Of a DNA stretch of 64,000 bases, positions 13,111 to 24,305 are shown one piece after another; the first letter of the stretch is position 1, and each line of letters opens with the position of its first letter. Origin of the DNA: Atopsyche davidsoni (Eukaryota; Arthropoda; Insecta; Trichoptera; Hydrobiosidae); the NCBI GenBank assembly GCA_022113835.1, contig JAILWY010000014.1, forward strand, positions 12,335,501 through 12,399,500, written 5' to 3'. A program made the translations under genes and the position numbers. The notes beneath the pieces were generated by a model. It saw only the letters and a program-made list of their open reading frames with translations, had not been told where the DNA came from and did no database searches.

Positions 13111-14145
13111 AAGTTGCTTTTCTTTGTAAAACATGTAAGATGGTAAATACATTTGTGAACTTAATTTACAAAAAAAAAATATGTTTAAGCACACAAGCAG
13201 AAATACTCTGTTTACAATTATCGAACGAAACTATTTTGTTTATAAATATTTATAACGACATTATTGATAATGTTCTTCTGCTACGATGCGCGCGGGATCG
13301 CGTGGAATACACTAATGTGGTTGCTAACTTCTTGTAAGAGTGGTGGTCACATGTTCTCACTATTGAAAATAAATTGATTATGCCATAGCATAATGCAACA
13401 AGAATACACATATCTGATAACATACGCAAGGGTCACAAGACAAATGAATATCAAGTAAAAAAATATTTACTAAAGAAAAGTAGATAATCAAGCATCTACG
13501 TTCGGATTTTCAGAGTTTAAACACGTTGATTTTTTGTCAGTTCGTTTGTAAGTAATTTCATTTCGTCTGAACGCGAACAGGTGTTATTATTGTGAAGAAC
13601 AAGACTGCAGTTATTGGGACTATGCGCATAAATAAGTACACACATGCCGAAAAAATTTTTTTTTTGTCATTTTTAACACCTTTGAAGATTCATCAAAATC
13701 CAAGGATCGCATGATATTGGAGCGCATTCTACTTAAGATATTTTACTGCTACTTAGGTTAGTTCGCAGGTTTTGATGTCCGATGTCAGTGGACTTTCTTG
13801 GTTTTGAAACCGCTTTATGTGAAATATTGTACAGTAACTTGATCTTAAAATAGCGTTACAAAATATTTGACACACTTTTCCATTTTTTATACATCAAATC
13901 AATTATTAAAAATTAATGCGGATTAATATCCTTAAAAAATAAGTTCGTAAAATACGTCTTTTTAAATGCACATCTAGTACGTCTCCGTATTATTTTTATT
14001 ATTATTTCTTTGCTGTTTATTGCTCGTCACTGTATTTCGTAGCAAATAATTTCCAACCAATCAATCATAAAAATTACAAGTATCTCAATACGCATGTTAT
14101 CATATGCCGAGTGACAAGTCGTGTCCTGTCCCATTAACCTACGTT

Positions 14146-14209
14146 TGACAGTGATGCCGCGTGACAGAGATGCCGCGTGACAGAGATGCCGCGTGACAGA
14201 GATGCCGCG
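14146..14209 (+). repeat. Minisatellite, four 16-bp units
   Basis: Four head-to-tail copies of TGACAGAGATGCCGCG; the first differs at one base (TGACAGTG...). A degenerate continuation (GGTGACGCCGCGTGATGG) runs to about 14230. It lies inside a GC-rich island, and the open frames across it are repeat artefacts. Confidence 0.92.
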
Positions 14210-14520
14210 AGGCGGTGACGCCGCGTGATGGCGCGCGTCGGTCGCGTGCCGGCAGTGTATCGCCTGTGACAAGGTGTTGCCCTAATATCGGCCAGTCTTA
14301 AGAGTTGTCCGCTAAGACTCTCCCAGCAGGTTGGATGGTTCTCCATTGCGTCCAGCTGAGAGACATCTTATTTTATGAATAGATTTAGCTTTGTAACAAA
14401 CTTAAACTATCCATACAACAATAGTTTTCCTTATCAGATTTTTTAATTATTTTCACATCAATAACTTATAATATACTTTCCCGGAGTAGCTTAAGGGAGG
14501 GCCTCGTTTCGCGCAGTGAG

Positions 14521-14590
14521 ATGCCCGCCCATCGCCGCCCATCGCCGCCCATCGCCGCCCATCGCCGCCCACCGCCGCCTTATCGCCGCC
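14521..14590 (+). repeat. Minisatellite, 10-bp ATCGCCGCCC units
   Basis: A run of about six 10-bp units, four perfect (14531-14570), flanked by variants ATGCCCGCCC and ACCGCCGCCT. It is only about 310 bp from the 16-bp minisatellite and also CCGCC-rich. Confidence 0.93.
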
Positions 14591-17500
14591 GATAGCCGAC
14601 GCGTCGCTCGGGAGCGTTCCACTCGAAACCAATTGATTCCTCCACTCCGCGGTGTGCCGAGATAAGATACCGGCGAATACACTTAATTTTATTTACTTTT
14701 AATGGGCCCGGCTCTGCTCGAGCGGTGTATACGCTGGGATTTATCAGATTTGTGCTTATCTTATTACCTCTTTGTTTTGATTTTTTATTATTTATATCGT
14801 ACATATTGGATTAAGGTTTGAAATGTATTTAATTATATACGGTGAGTTGTTAATTCTAGTTGCTGTCGCCGATTATCGACTCCTTTTCATTTAAGTACTG
14901 GCAAATAACCGCATTCGTTCAGATTATAATCGCAAATTACCTTGTTATCGACTTACCTTTCAATTACAGTACTAAGTGGTGAGTGCTTGATATTAAGTTT
15001 AATAATACTTAATAATAAACGTGTTTGTTGTAACTATACACACTTAATCTTATTTTACGCAATGTTAATTATTGGAAAACTTATATCTAAATATTTCTAG
15101 AAATATACGTTGTCATTGTGTACTTGTTAATTAATACCCATAAGCAAAGCTTGGATTGTCTGTGATATTTTATTTTCATAAATAAATTTCGTTACAATAA
15201 TGTAATCCCAATTCTTGTATTCCGGGGCATACTTATTACAAATGAATGCAAATGTTTTCATTAATTTGCTATTCTTATCTTCGTAATAAATTTATTTTCT
15301 ATTTTTAACTTTTATTTGGGGGTGTATTCTCCCAAGTTTCGTGTTTTACCAATATACTCCTAGAATTTATCTTCCCGAAATATATAATTTATTTTTCTGT
15401 GTGCTTTTGATGCGATGACAGTTTATCGATGCACGAATACTCAGAATTAAAAGCAGTTACTTGCATGCATTTTTAAATTTTAAAATTACATGAATCTATC
15501 CATTCACTAAGCGCTTCTAGATGGACGCTGATTTGAAATGTTTATTTTGTTATTGATTTGTAAGAAACGTCACCTTCCACGACGCGTTTACGAGGTACAC
15601 ATTTCCATTGTTTCGTTACGTGCGGCGTGCATGGCTCGCAGTTTTCGCGTACCTTTTTTCCCTTCATGCCTTCATTTGTTTGGTACGCGAAGCCGTATCC
15701 AATTCGCACAATTATAATAATGCGGCCAGCTCGCCGTAACACGGCATCCTGTATCTGCGGCACCGCCGGGCATCTGCCGCGGGCTCCTGCGCGCAGGGGT
15801 TCGCACAAATAGTAATTTTATTTAAATATTATTGATTTTTCATTTTGTTTCTTAGAGATCAAGTTAAGAACGACCTCTCTGACCCGACGCAACACATAGA
15901 CACATCTGGGCAGATTACCATTTCATTTGTAGAAAATTTCATAACGACGGCGCAACATTTCCTTCTAGGCCTAGCTTCTCACAGACGGCTAGTCTCAATT
16001 ATTCTAGTGTTTATTTTTCCAGCTTATCTCATTCATTGGGTATGTTGATGATACAATGTTTAAATAAGCTACACTTATAGTCTCATATTATAGTTTAAAT
16101 GGGTATTTATATGTTTGATTGATGTTCATATGAGAAAGGGGCGTCAAAATCTCAAAAACAGTTGAATTCATCCAACAGCCGCTTTGCATTTAACGCACGC
16201 GTCTGACGTCCCGGGCATGCACTTGGCTTCTTTCTTCTCTTCGAACTGTTCGTCCTCCTCCGACTCGCGGCAGCGCGCCGCCGTCTCGCTCCAGTGCCGA
16301 GGGAGCTACGGGCGAGGGTATTCTTTCACAAGTTTAAGGATTTCTCTTTAGCCAGAGCTCCTCGCCACCTGTCAGCTCGGCGGGCGGAATTATTCATACG
16401 CGCCACGCGGCCCCGCGCTCGCGGCTGGGGAAGGGAGCCCCGCGCGAGCGACACTCGACGCGGCCTTTTCTGCGCTTCTTTTTTTTGCCGACTATCCGTT
16501 TGGTTACTGCCAGATATTCATAAAGGCAACTCGTCATGTATAGCGAAAACGATACAATTCTAAAGGAGGTTTTTTCCCTCTTTTTACATGTATTCAAATA
16601 TAAACATCATGTATGCTTATCTTGTCTAAAAGAAGCAGCAGTTTTCTCTTTTCATGTTTTATCTATTTTACTCGAGCTATCGGTTTATTGTATGTTAATG
16701 TATAAAGCAGTGGGGTATTTTCTACCACCTGTAAGCAATGCATCACTTCGAATCGTATACGAGTAATGCTTATTAAATTTATTTTGTAAGTTTTGCCTAT
16801 TTTTTATGTGCCTTCCAGTTTAAACCCGTTATTATATTAAACTAACATATTTTTTACCCACTCAACTTTTTTTTAACTGTCGGTAAAATCACACATTAAA
16901 TTGAATAAAATTAATGATCAGGTTGTTTAATTGCTGATTATTAATAATATTCGTATTTAAAGCTCTCACAACGTCTTGCTGCATTCGTGCGTTATTTGCA
17001 AGCGGATCACCCGACTCGGCCGTACACAACCTCTTCACGAGAGCAAACTGCATGACCATCGAAAATATAATGGGCACTGTTTTCTCCATCTCCCCGCACT
17101 TGAGTCCGCTGCCAGCCGGTGCGCGCGGCGCTCCCCCCGGAGTCCTGGCGCCCGTCCCGTGCTGCTCGTATCGTTTCTCTTGCGTGTTAATATTTTCACC
17201 AACTAACACTGAATCCCGCTATCGGTGTCGTACTCAATACATTTCTTATGATTACATACTAAAAATGTTTTCATGTTTTATTTTCAAAATTATTTCAAAC
17301 CAATTATATTTACTTTGCATAATTATATCTGTATTGTGTTGATAATTTTGTAAATTGCATTATATACCTATAGTTTGTTTATGTAGGCTTGTCAATGAAT
17401 GACCGTGATCGATGTTTCTAAATGGAGAGTTTGCTGTTCAATCACTATCCGTACTGGTAGATCTAATTGTGACGTATTTTGAAATGTGATTGATCGATGA

Positions 17501-18109
17501 TAATTTGTACATGCATCAGTCAATATTATTAATAGTCAAAATTTAGTAGACATTTTAATTAAGCTTTTAAATATCATTGAACATTTTTTGTTCATAAAAA
17601 TATTAAAGTTTAATTACAGAAAGTGAATTTATGCGGAAATTGTTCATTATAAAACTACTACTATCGTGAGTAGACTGAATCGATAACTAAAACAATTGTA
17701 AAAATTATCTTAGAATAATGAAGTTATTCAAAGGTTTCCTTACTTTTGAGGATTGCATCCTAGATTATCCAATTCGTCGATTTTTTTTAATGTCTACATA
17801 GTCAAACATGTTATATTAAAAACTTGTTTTCATGTTTCTGATGTTTAACTTAGTGAGGTTATAATTTCACTTCATAATTATTTGACTTTTTTTGATAAGT
17901 CAATTTAAGCTTCATTGAAAATTGACTAACAAATGGCAAATAAATTGATGTCGTGAACAGCTATTTCTGGAATTGTAATTCACTACTTATTCCGCGTGTT
18001 TGATCGATTCCAGGCTCGCTTAACCGCTAAACAATACGTTCGTTTTATGCTCACATATTTCATTCGCTTTATAAACATGAGAGAATCAGACGGTGAACTC
18101 CCAACACGA

Positions 18110-18500
18110 AAATCATACCGAGCGAGCGCGGGAGGGGGGCGATCGATTTTCACACCGCCATTTCATAAATTTGGCATGATAAACCCCCCAAGTATCTCGG
18201 GGATTCAAATTGATGTCTGCCGTCTCGAGTATGTGCGGATGATTCTACACCGCATGATTGTTGGCAAGCACTAAAGTGTTATCGGTTATTCTGCTTTGCC
18301 CGCGCCATTATTTATTTGTTTGGACGGGGAAAGTGGATTTCCCCCCGCCCCCGCCGCCGCGGAAAATTGTATTCGAAAGGCTGCGCGGGGACGGCGCATT
18401 TGTTGCTCGCTTTTATGGAGCTTATTTTTATGTTTACGCGACTTGTTATTTAGTTATAAACACCGCTTTTTCAACGCGAGGGAACTGACGGCCTCGCCTC
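18110..18500. other. GC-rich island with CCGCCAT and CATAAA motifs side by side
   Basis: CCGCCAT at 18155-18161 is immediately followed by TTCATAAATTTGGCATGATA (CATAAA at 18164-18169). A CCCCCCGCCCCCGCCGCCGC run follows near 18340. This is one of the clearest co-occurrences of the recurring island motifs. Confidence 0.4.
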
Positions 18501-19024
18501 TTAATTTTTAATGCTGCGGATATATTATCGCGCCTTATGGCTGTTTTTGGATGAGTTTGCGCCTCTAATAAGATTTTATGCACTGAAATATATCTTGTAA
18601 GTTTTGAACCTAAATTTGTAAAATATATTACTCCTGTTTTCAGTGTGTTTTTATTGGGAAACCCGTAGAACACACATACATATATATTTTAACACACATA
18701 CATATAAATATAAATATATATTTTATTTTTTCTTTGAAAGGTTTTTATTTTATTTAAATGATTATATTTTATGTTATTTATTCTCAAATATAAAACCTTA
18801 CAAATCGACCGTTCGTTCTCGAATAACAACTACTTTGATACTTATTGATAGGACGAGTGGAAAATAAACTGATAGTTTCCAGGTCCAAATTCTCGATACG
18901 TCTGCCGTTAAATTTATCAGTAAGAAAAGAAAATCGTAGTTTCTCTATATTATTTTTTATCATTATGCTGGTGTACAGTGTGTATAAAATATTTACTAAG
19001 CTAGAGGTTTATTCGTCCAGTTAA

Positions 19025-19340
19025 TAAATTGAAACCGCGCTACTCGGCCAGCCGGCGGACACACTTACATCAGTTTACCGAGCATCGCTCTAATGGGCCG
19101 CATAAAGCAGCCGCGCTCGCAGAGGCCCGATACTCCAATAAACTTTTACAATACAAGTCGGCCGGCCGCGCGAGGGCCGACGCGCCGCCCTCGCCCCCCG
19201 CCATTGCCCGCCGAGATTTACGGCTCCATTCAACAAAGACACAGACCGCTATTAATTATTTACTTGTGATATTTAATGTCCACTAGGAGTACAGTCCCGC
19301 TAGAGAACTCGCCGGCCCTTCCCGCCAGGTAACAACAGCA
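19025..19340. other. GC-rich island
   Basis: It contains CATAAA (19101-19106), GGCCGGCCGCGCG (about 19160), CAACAAAGACAC and a TATTAATTATT homeodomain-like cluster near 19250. No splice-bounded frame. Confidence 0.35.
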
Positions 19341-21650
19341 CGCTCGTTTCTATGGAAATTAGCCGAGATGATTTATCTCCTTTTTGTTTTGACAACTCAA
19401 TTAGTCCTCTCGGGTGAGACTTTAATTACGAATATTTTACGAATCGTATATCTATATTACATTGGATTGTAGAAAACGAGCGTTTTATCAGTGCCGTTTT
19501 CAATAGCTTCAATTGAAATATTTGTGGGTGTTGCGTATATTGAAAAGCTCAAAGGCGGTTTCACGACGTTGAAACGTTCGGCCTGGCTCTGAGAGGCGAG
19601 GGGCTCTGCGAGCAGGGACGGGAGTCGGCGACACGTCGCGTAATCTGTTTCTCTGCGTCAGACTTTACAGCCGCAAGGGGAGACTATATTACTTATGATG
19701 TGTCGTATATTGTATAACTATCGTCTTTCGAATGCAACAGTCAGATGTAATATTTCATATGTAGGGCAAAATAAAAGCGTATTGGAAGTTTTTTTATTCG
19801 AATATGTGAAATAATCATCTATTTATTTTTTTAAGTATGTTCTTTAATTTTTCTTTAATACGAAAAAGCGCAAGATGTCTTGTATAGACAATATAACAAG
19901 ATGTCTCGAAATATACGTTTTAGAAGAATACGGGGTTGTTTCAAGTATTAAATTTTCTAAATATACTTATGATTTGTCGATGAAAATTAAAAACCATGGG
20001 CCCACGTGGTACGCTTTTTATTAAATGTCCAAGGAATGCCAACGTTAAGAAAAGTAACAATTAAATCTATTACCTATATTTATTTAATTGGTTTTCATAT
20101 CGGCCTCAGTCTAGAGTTTTCCGAAGCCTCGAATGAAAAAGGAGTCTCTGCACGCCACTGACGTGATTAGATTTCCATAAGGTGACGGGACACTTTACGG
20201 TTTTAGTTATGAGTTATGTTCCCAGCAATTGATAAGGGCGATAAAAATTCTCCTCGCGATAATAAATTCTTATAAACATACAAGAAAATGGCTACTAGTG
20301 TATGGCGCACTAGTTTCTTATTCATACAGCCTAATTATTAAATCCACTAAACTATTTCTTTGAGTCGCTCGTGTTCAAGAGTCGCAATTCTTTTCCAACC
20401 AAGATTGTTTATGCGATTCCCTCACGTGCGCCCCCCGCCCCCGCCCTGGCCTGAGTGTGGTCATAATGTAGTGGGAATACTTCTTATTATAATGAATAAA
20501 AATGCTCGTTTCTTGTGGAAATTATATTTTACGCCGCGCTAGAGTACATATATTAACATTCCGCAGAGATGACGCGATACGGAGCAGCCGAGGGACTTTC
20601 CGTTTTTCGTGTCCATTTTAATATCCCCGTGTTTGTAAACAGAAGCGAAAATTCTCACGTTATACATCAAATAAAAACTGTTGTGTTAGATCAGATAAGG
20701 ATTTTTTTCTTCTTAAATAGTGCTCTTTTTGTTTTACGAAGCGAGAAGATCTCTCTCTGGAGATTAGTTAATAGCCCAATTATCAATACTCTTTCATTCT
20801 TACATATGAAGCAAATTCCTAGATGTAAGATAATATTTATATCGTTGTTTTACTCTTTATTCATAATTTTAACTGATACTTATTTTCGCAAAAGTTATGT
20901 CATATCTTAAGATGCATGAAGCATCCTATGTACTTTTTACGGTCTTATGATCACCCAGGTCATTTTTGTCTTTTTTAACCCTGAACATACATTACTTGAT
21001 GACGATTTTGAAACACTAAGGAACAAGTAGACGCAAAGACATATCTCTGATTGGCATTCATCTCCGATCTGGCAAAATAGGGATATTTTTTTCTGCATGT
21101 ATTGGCGATTTTCTTGGGAAATCATTTCGAAAAATATTTGAAAGCTGAATTTTTTATGGATTATTAAAAAAATCATTAATTACGTTAATTATTTTTAAAA
21201 TAACGGCCTTTCTTAGATTATAAAATCTTGAAAATGTTGATGAATTGGATAAAACAATTACTTTTTGAAACAAAACTTTGTTAAATGTTTCTTTTAATTT
21301 TGAAACTCTCCTTCCTGTACGGTTTAAATGTTATTTTTTTTATTTCCAATTAAAAAAAAATATTATTTATTGCTTAGGATTCAGGTACCATCAACTGAAA
21401 TAAACTCTTAAATATATCAATTTCACTCAGAAAAACACATATTTCACTTATTGAAAGTCAAATTCATAGAATCAAAAAATATATTGTTAATCAGGAATGT
21501 TTGGGAACTTTTGCTTTTCAATATATGTGATTGGCGCTGTAGATTTTTCGTAAAATATTGCCTTAAAATGTAGGTTACGGAATATGGCCCTTAAGTATTC
21601 AAAATACTCAGCATATTTCTCGGTATTCCCTCTTTTTTTATTGATCTAAT

Positions 21651-21653
<3 letters not shown>

Positions 21654-21723
<70 letters not shown>
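21654..21723. repeat. (TA)n microsatellite, about 35 units
   Basis: An uninterrupted TA alternation of about 70 bp, preceded by ACAC and followed by ACCCCCGTCATCG. Confidence 0.97.
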
Positions 21724-21724
<1 letters not shown>

Positions 21725-23599
21725 CCCCCGTCATCGTAGGATTTTTGATTTTTAATGATTAATTAACCTAAATATAAAGAAATCCTTTTTTATTTAAATT
21801 ATTTATATAGTTGTCTTGTCCTGTTCGCGTCCCGGGAACTCCTATGTTAATTAATTCAAGAATCAACAAAAGGGCATTCCTTTTATGCAACTGTTGGGAG
21901 ACTTTAATGAATTGTTTATGTCTTATATGTCTTACAATGAGAGATTTTTTTATCCTTTGCTATAAAGATAATGAGCTTTTCCGTCACATTAACAAATTAA
22001 ATTGTTTACTTTTTTGTATCTTGGACATAAATCGGAATGCAACTCGATAAAAACCGCTGGTAACGTTTACAGCGTACGTATATGGCCTGTTTTAATTACA
22101 TTTAAATTGCATTGTTTTTAGCAATAACAACATTTTGCGTATTTGCATTGTACATGCGCCTTGTTAGAATGCTTACTTTTGCTATTAAATATAAAGATTA
22201 CGATAAGCACTTTATTGATTATAATTTATTTCTATTTCCAAAATTAATCTACTTATTTGTATTACGGAAACGTGTAGATTTCGTCTATTCATAGAAAACA
22301 TCAAATTTACTATGAATTTACTTTACGGAATCTGCTTAATTCTGATACGCGGAAATAAGCGATGAACTTTTGGATACATTTTTATACGATGCCTGACCAT
22401 GCAGTTTTATATATTTTACACATCCCACTATGTATAAGGTTATAAATATATGCAACTAAACCAACGGCAAATTCATAGTATATAATTGCAGAATGACATT
22501 GATATAAAAAGATATGTTAGTAAATAGTGCACTTGACTCGGCGCGGATGGCAATTAAGAAGAAATGCGACATCTGCGAGCCGCCTGAATGCTGATGCGGC
22601 TGCTCCTCCCCGGCGCTGGACTCCCATCCCGGCCCTCGCGTCGCATCGTGCCGATAATTGATTCCGCACGGCCCGAAAAGGCACGCACGTCCCCTTGCCG
22701 AACGCGCGCCCGGCATGCAGTACTCCCATAGGAGTTAATCTATTTTAATTATTGTGTCGTATAAGGCGCTCGAGGTATTCTGATTGTAAGAAGTTTAATT
22801 TCGTTAAAGGGTGACCGCTTCGACTGCGTTTGGATACAAAAAGTTCCGTGCTTTCAAACTCATACTGTAGCGTAGATAATAAATATACCACCACAAGCTT
22901 ACCGCTTTCATGCAATATGTTTTTGGGAAACTGGCCAGTTTTATTACACCGAAAATTATTATACATACTCAACTTCATTTATTACTTGCTTTTAAATTTT
23001 ATTTTCTTGGAGAAAATACTTTTTTAATCATCTTCAAACACGGTTCTTTGTTCAATCGGAAGCGTTTCTCCTTAGAGACTGATGCTGGGTGACTCCTTAT
23101 TTACACCCTGTGGCAATAATTCAATGCTAACTGCCAAATATTCCTTTTTGATATGACATTTATTTCACTCTAACCACCCGTCTGCTAAATCAATGTTTGT
23201 TTGTAAATATGTTCTATTCTTGTATATTACTTATTCATTGATATGAAATGTTTGTTCGTTGATTGTCTCGTTAGACTTTGTACGGATTCATTGGCAGTAA
23301 TTGCAATTGCAGCTTCCATTGAGTTCCCAACGACTTCGCCAAGAACATTGAAAATAAGTGCTTATAATAAATTACTCAAATATAGTTTTAATTTTTTTTA
23401 AAGTATTTTATCGTCATTCAAACCAAACACCGTACTTGCTAGAGCTTTAAGTAAGAAACCTTAATTACCTAATACTATTTTATTTAAATATTTTATTTAA
23501 TATAATTGACTATACTTTTCGCTTTATTATATGTCTTTTCAAGGTAGAACCTACATTCAAATATATACTGTAATAATGTATTTCCTGAAAAGAATTCAC

Positions 23600-23875
23600 G
23601 GCGCTTTCGAGTACCTGGCGGTTACACGGCAATATGTCCTTACACGACCCGCTTCACATTCATCCCTCCCGGCGGCGTGCAATTTTGTACCGCGAGCCCC
23701 CGGACGGGCCCGCAGCCACCGTCCGCGACGGAGTATTAATCACGCCGGCGACGAGCACAGCTAACTTATGACATAATCCCACACGTCTCGGTACTTAATA
23801 ACGTACAATTATCTAAGCGGCCGCCGGCGGGCTCGCGGCTACCGGCTGGGCGCCGCCGTTCATTACTCATAATGA
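23600..23875. other. GC-rich island 0.3 kb upstream of the coding exon
   Basis: It contains GCGGCCGCCGGCGGGCTCGC near 23818 and AGTATTAATCACGCCGGCGA near 23730. It is not an exon: I see no acceptor/donor pair, and codon third-position bias is lacking. Confidence 0.35.
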
Positions 23876-24120
23876 TATATCTGCCTGCGAGAATCGCTTT
23901 AAAATTATACCGACTGTGCGCTTTTCAGTGACAAGCGTTGTGTTTATATTGCTGCGGCTACCTTTTGTGCATGTTTATTAGCGTATTTGTGTTTGAATGA
24001 ACACTTTTAGCGCTCCAACGCAGTTATAATTTACGTATAAATCTGTCCTTTATTCGATATGTTGTGTGTTCAAAAGGCAAGGCTCTATAATATTTGTCAG
24101 ATTTTTTGAAAATAGATAAA

Positions 24121-24149
24121 ACTGATGGCTGGTGTTTGTTTGCTCACAG
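24121..24149 (+). promoter_or_regulatory. 3' splice site with branch-point candidate
   Basis: A CTGAT branch-point candidate at 24122-24126 is followed by a GT-rich and T-rich stretch and ends in CAG at 24149. The spacing of about 24 nt from branch A to the AG is within the usual metazoan range. It defines the 5' edge of the coding exon. Confidence 0.6.
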
Positions 24150-24299
24150 AATGCGATCAAGTGCGCGACGGGCCGGCCGGCGTCCAAGCGCCTGCCGGTG
24201 CTGGCCGCGCTCGCGCCCAGCGACAAGGAATCGCCCGCGCCCACCCCGCTGCCCGCTGCCACCGCCAAGAACCACGTCATCCACAGCATCGCCGTACAC
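24150..24299 (+). CDS. Internal coding exon of an unidentified protein (50 codons, phase 0/0)
   Basis: This is the only segment with strong coding evidence. It is preceded by a plausible branch point (CTGAT, with its A at 24125, 24 nt upstream), a T-rich run and a CAG acceptor at 24147-24149. It is followed directly by a GTGAGT donor at 24300-24305. Read from the first base it gives 50 uninterrupted codons, starting NAIKCATGRPASKRLPVLAA and ending AKNHVIHSIAVH. Of these, 46 end in G or C, although the surrounding DNA is AT-rich, which supports this frame over the two others that are also open. The middle is rich in Ala and Pro (around SPAPTPLPAATA), as in low-complexity linkers of regulatory proteins. 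There are no obvious catalytic motifs, transmembrane segment or signal peptide. Both boundaries are phase 0, so skipping it would keep the reading frame. I do not recognise the family. No partner exon is convincing elsewhere in the window, so the flanking introns would be very long. Confidence 0.72.
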
Positions 24300-24305
24300 G
24301 TGAGT
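24300..24305 (+). promoter_or_regulatory. 5' splice site (GTGAGT)
   Basis: GTGAGT directly follows the GTA CAC codons of the exon and matches the metazoan U1 consensus well. The reading frame stays open past it to about 24380, so the exon end rests on the donor and on the drop in GC content downstream, not on a stop codon. Confidence 0.65.

Larger units (their letters stand above)
14591..24120. other. Non-coding stretch upstream of the coding exon, many GC islands
   Basis: If the gene runs through here this is intron. Islands are near 15580-15810, 16190-16500, 16980-17180, 18110-18500, 19025-19340, 19560-19680, 20370-20590, 22540-22735 and 23600-23875. Between them the DNA is AT-rich with no recognised gene. 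A weak exon-like stretch at 15856-16039 is treated as a finding. Confidence 0.5.

Noticed and set aside
14134..14346. Repetitive His/Arg-rich minus-strand frames
   Set aside because: They are translations of the 16-bp minisatellite.
20294..20314. Small inverted repeat ACTAGTG...CACTAGT
   Set aside because: Seven-base arms are expected by chance several times in 64 kb.
24094..24303. Other open frames across the coding exon (both strands)
   Set aside because: They give Arg/Pro/Ser-rich or low-complexity peptides and lack the G/C third-position bias seen in the chosen frame.
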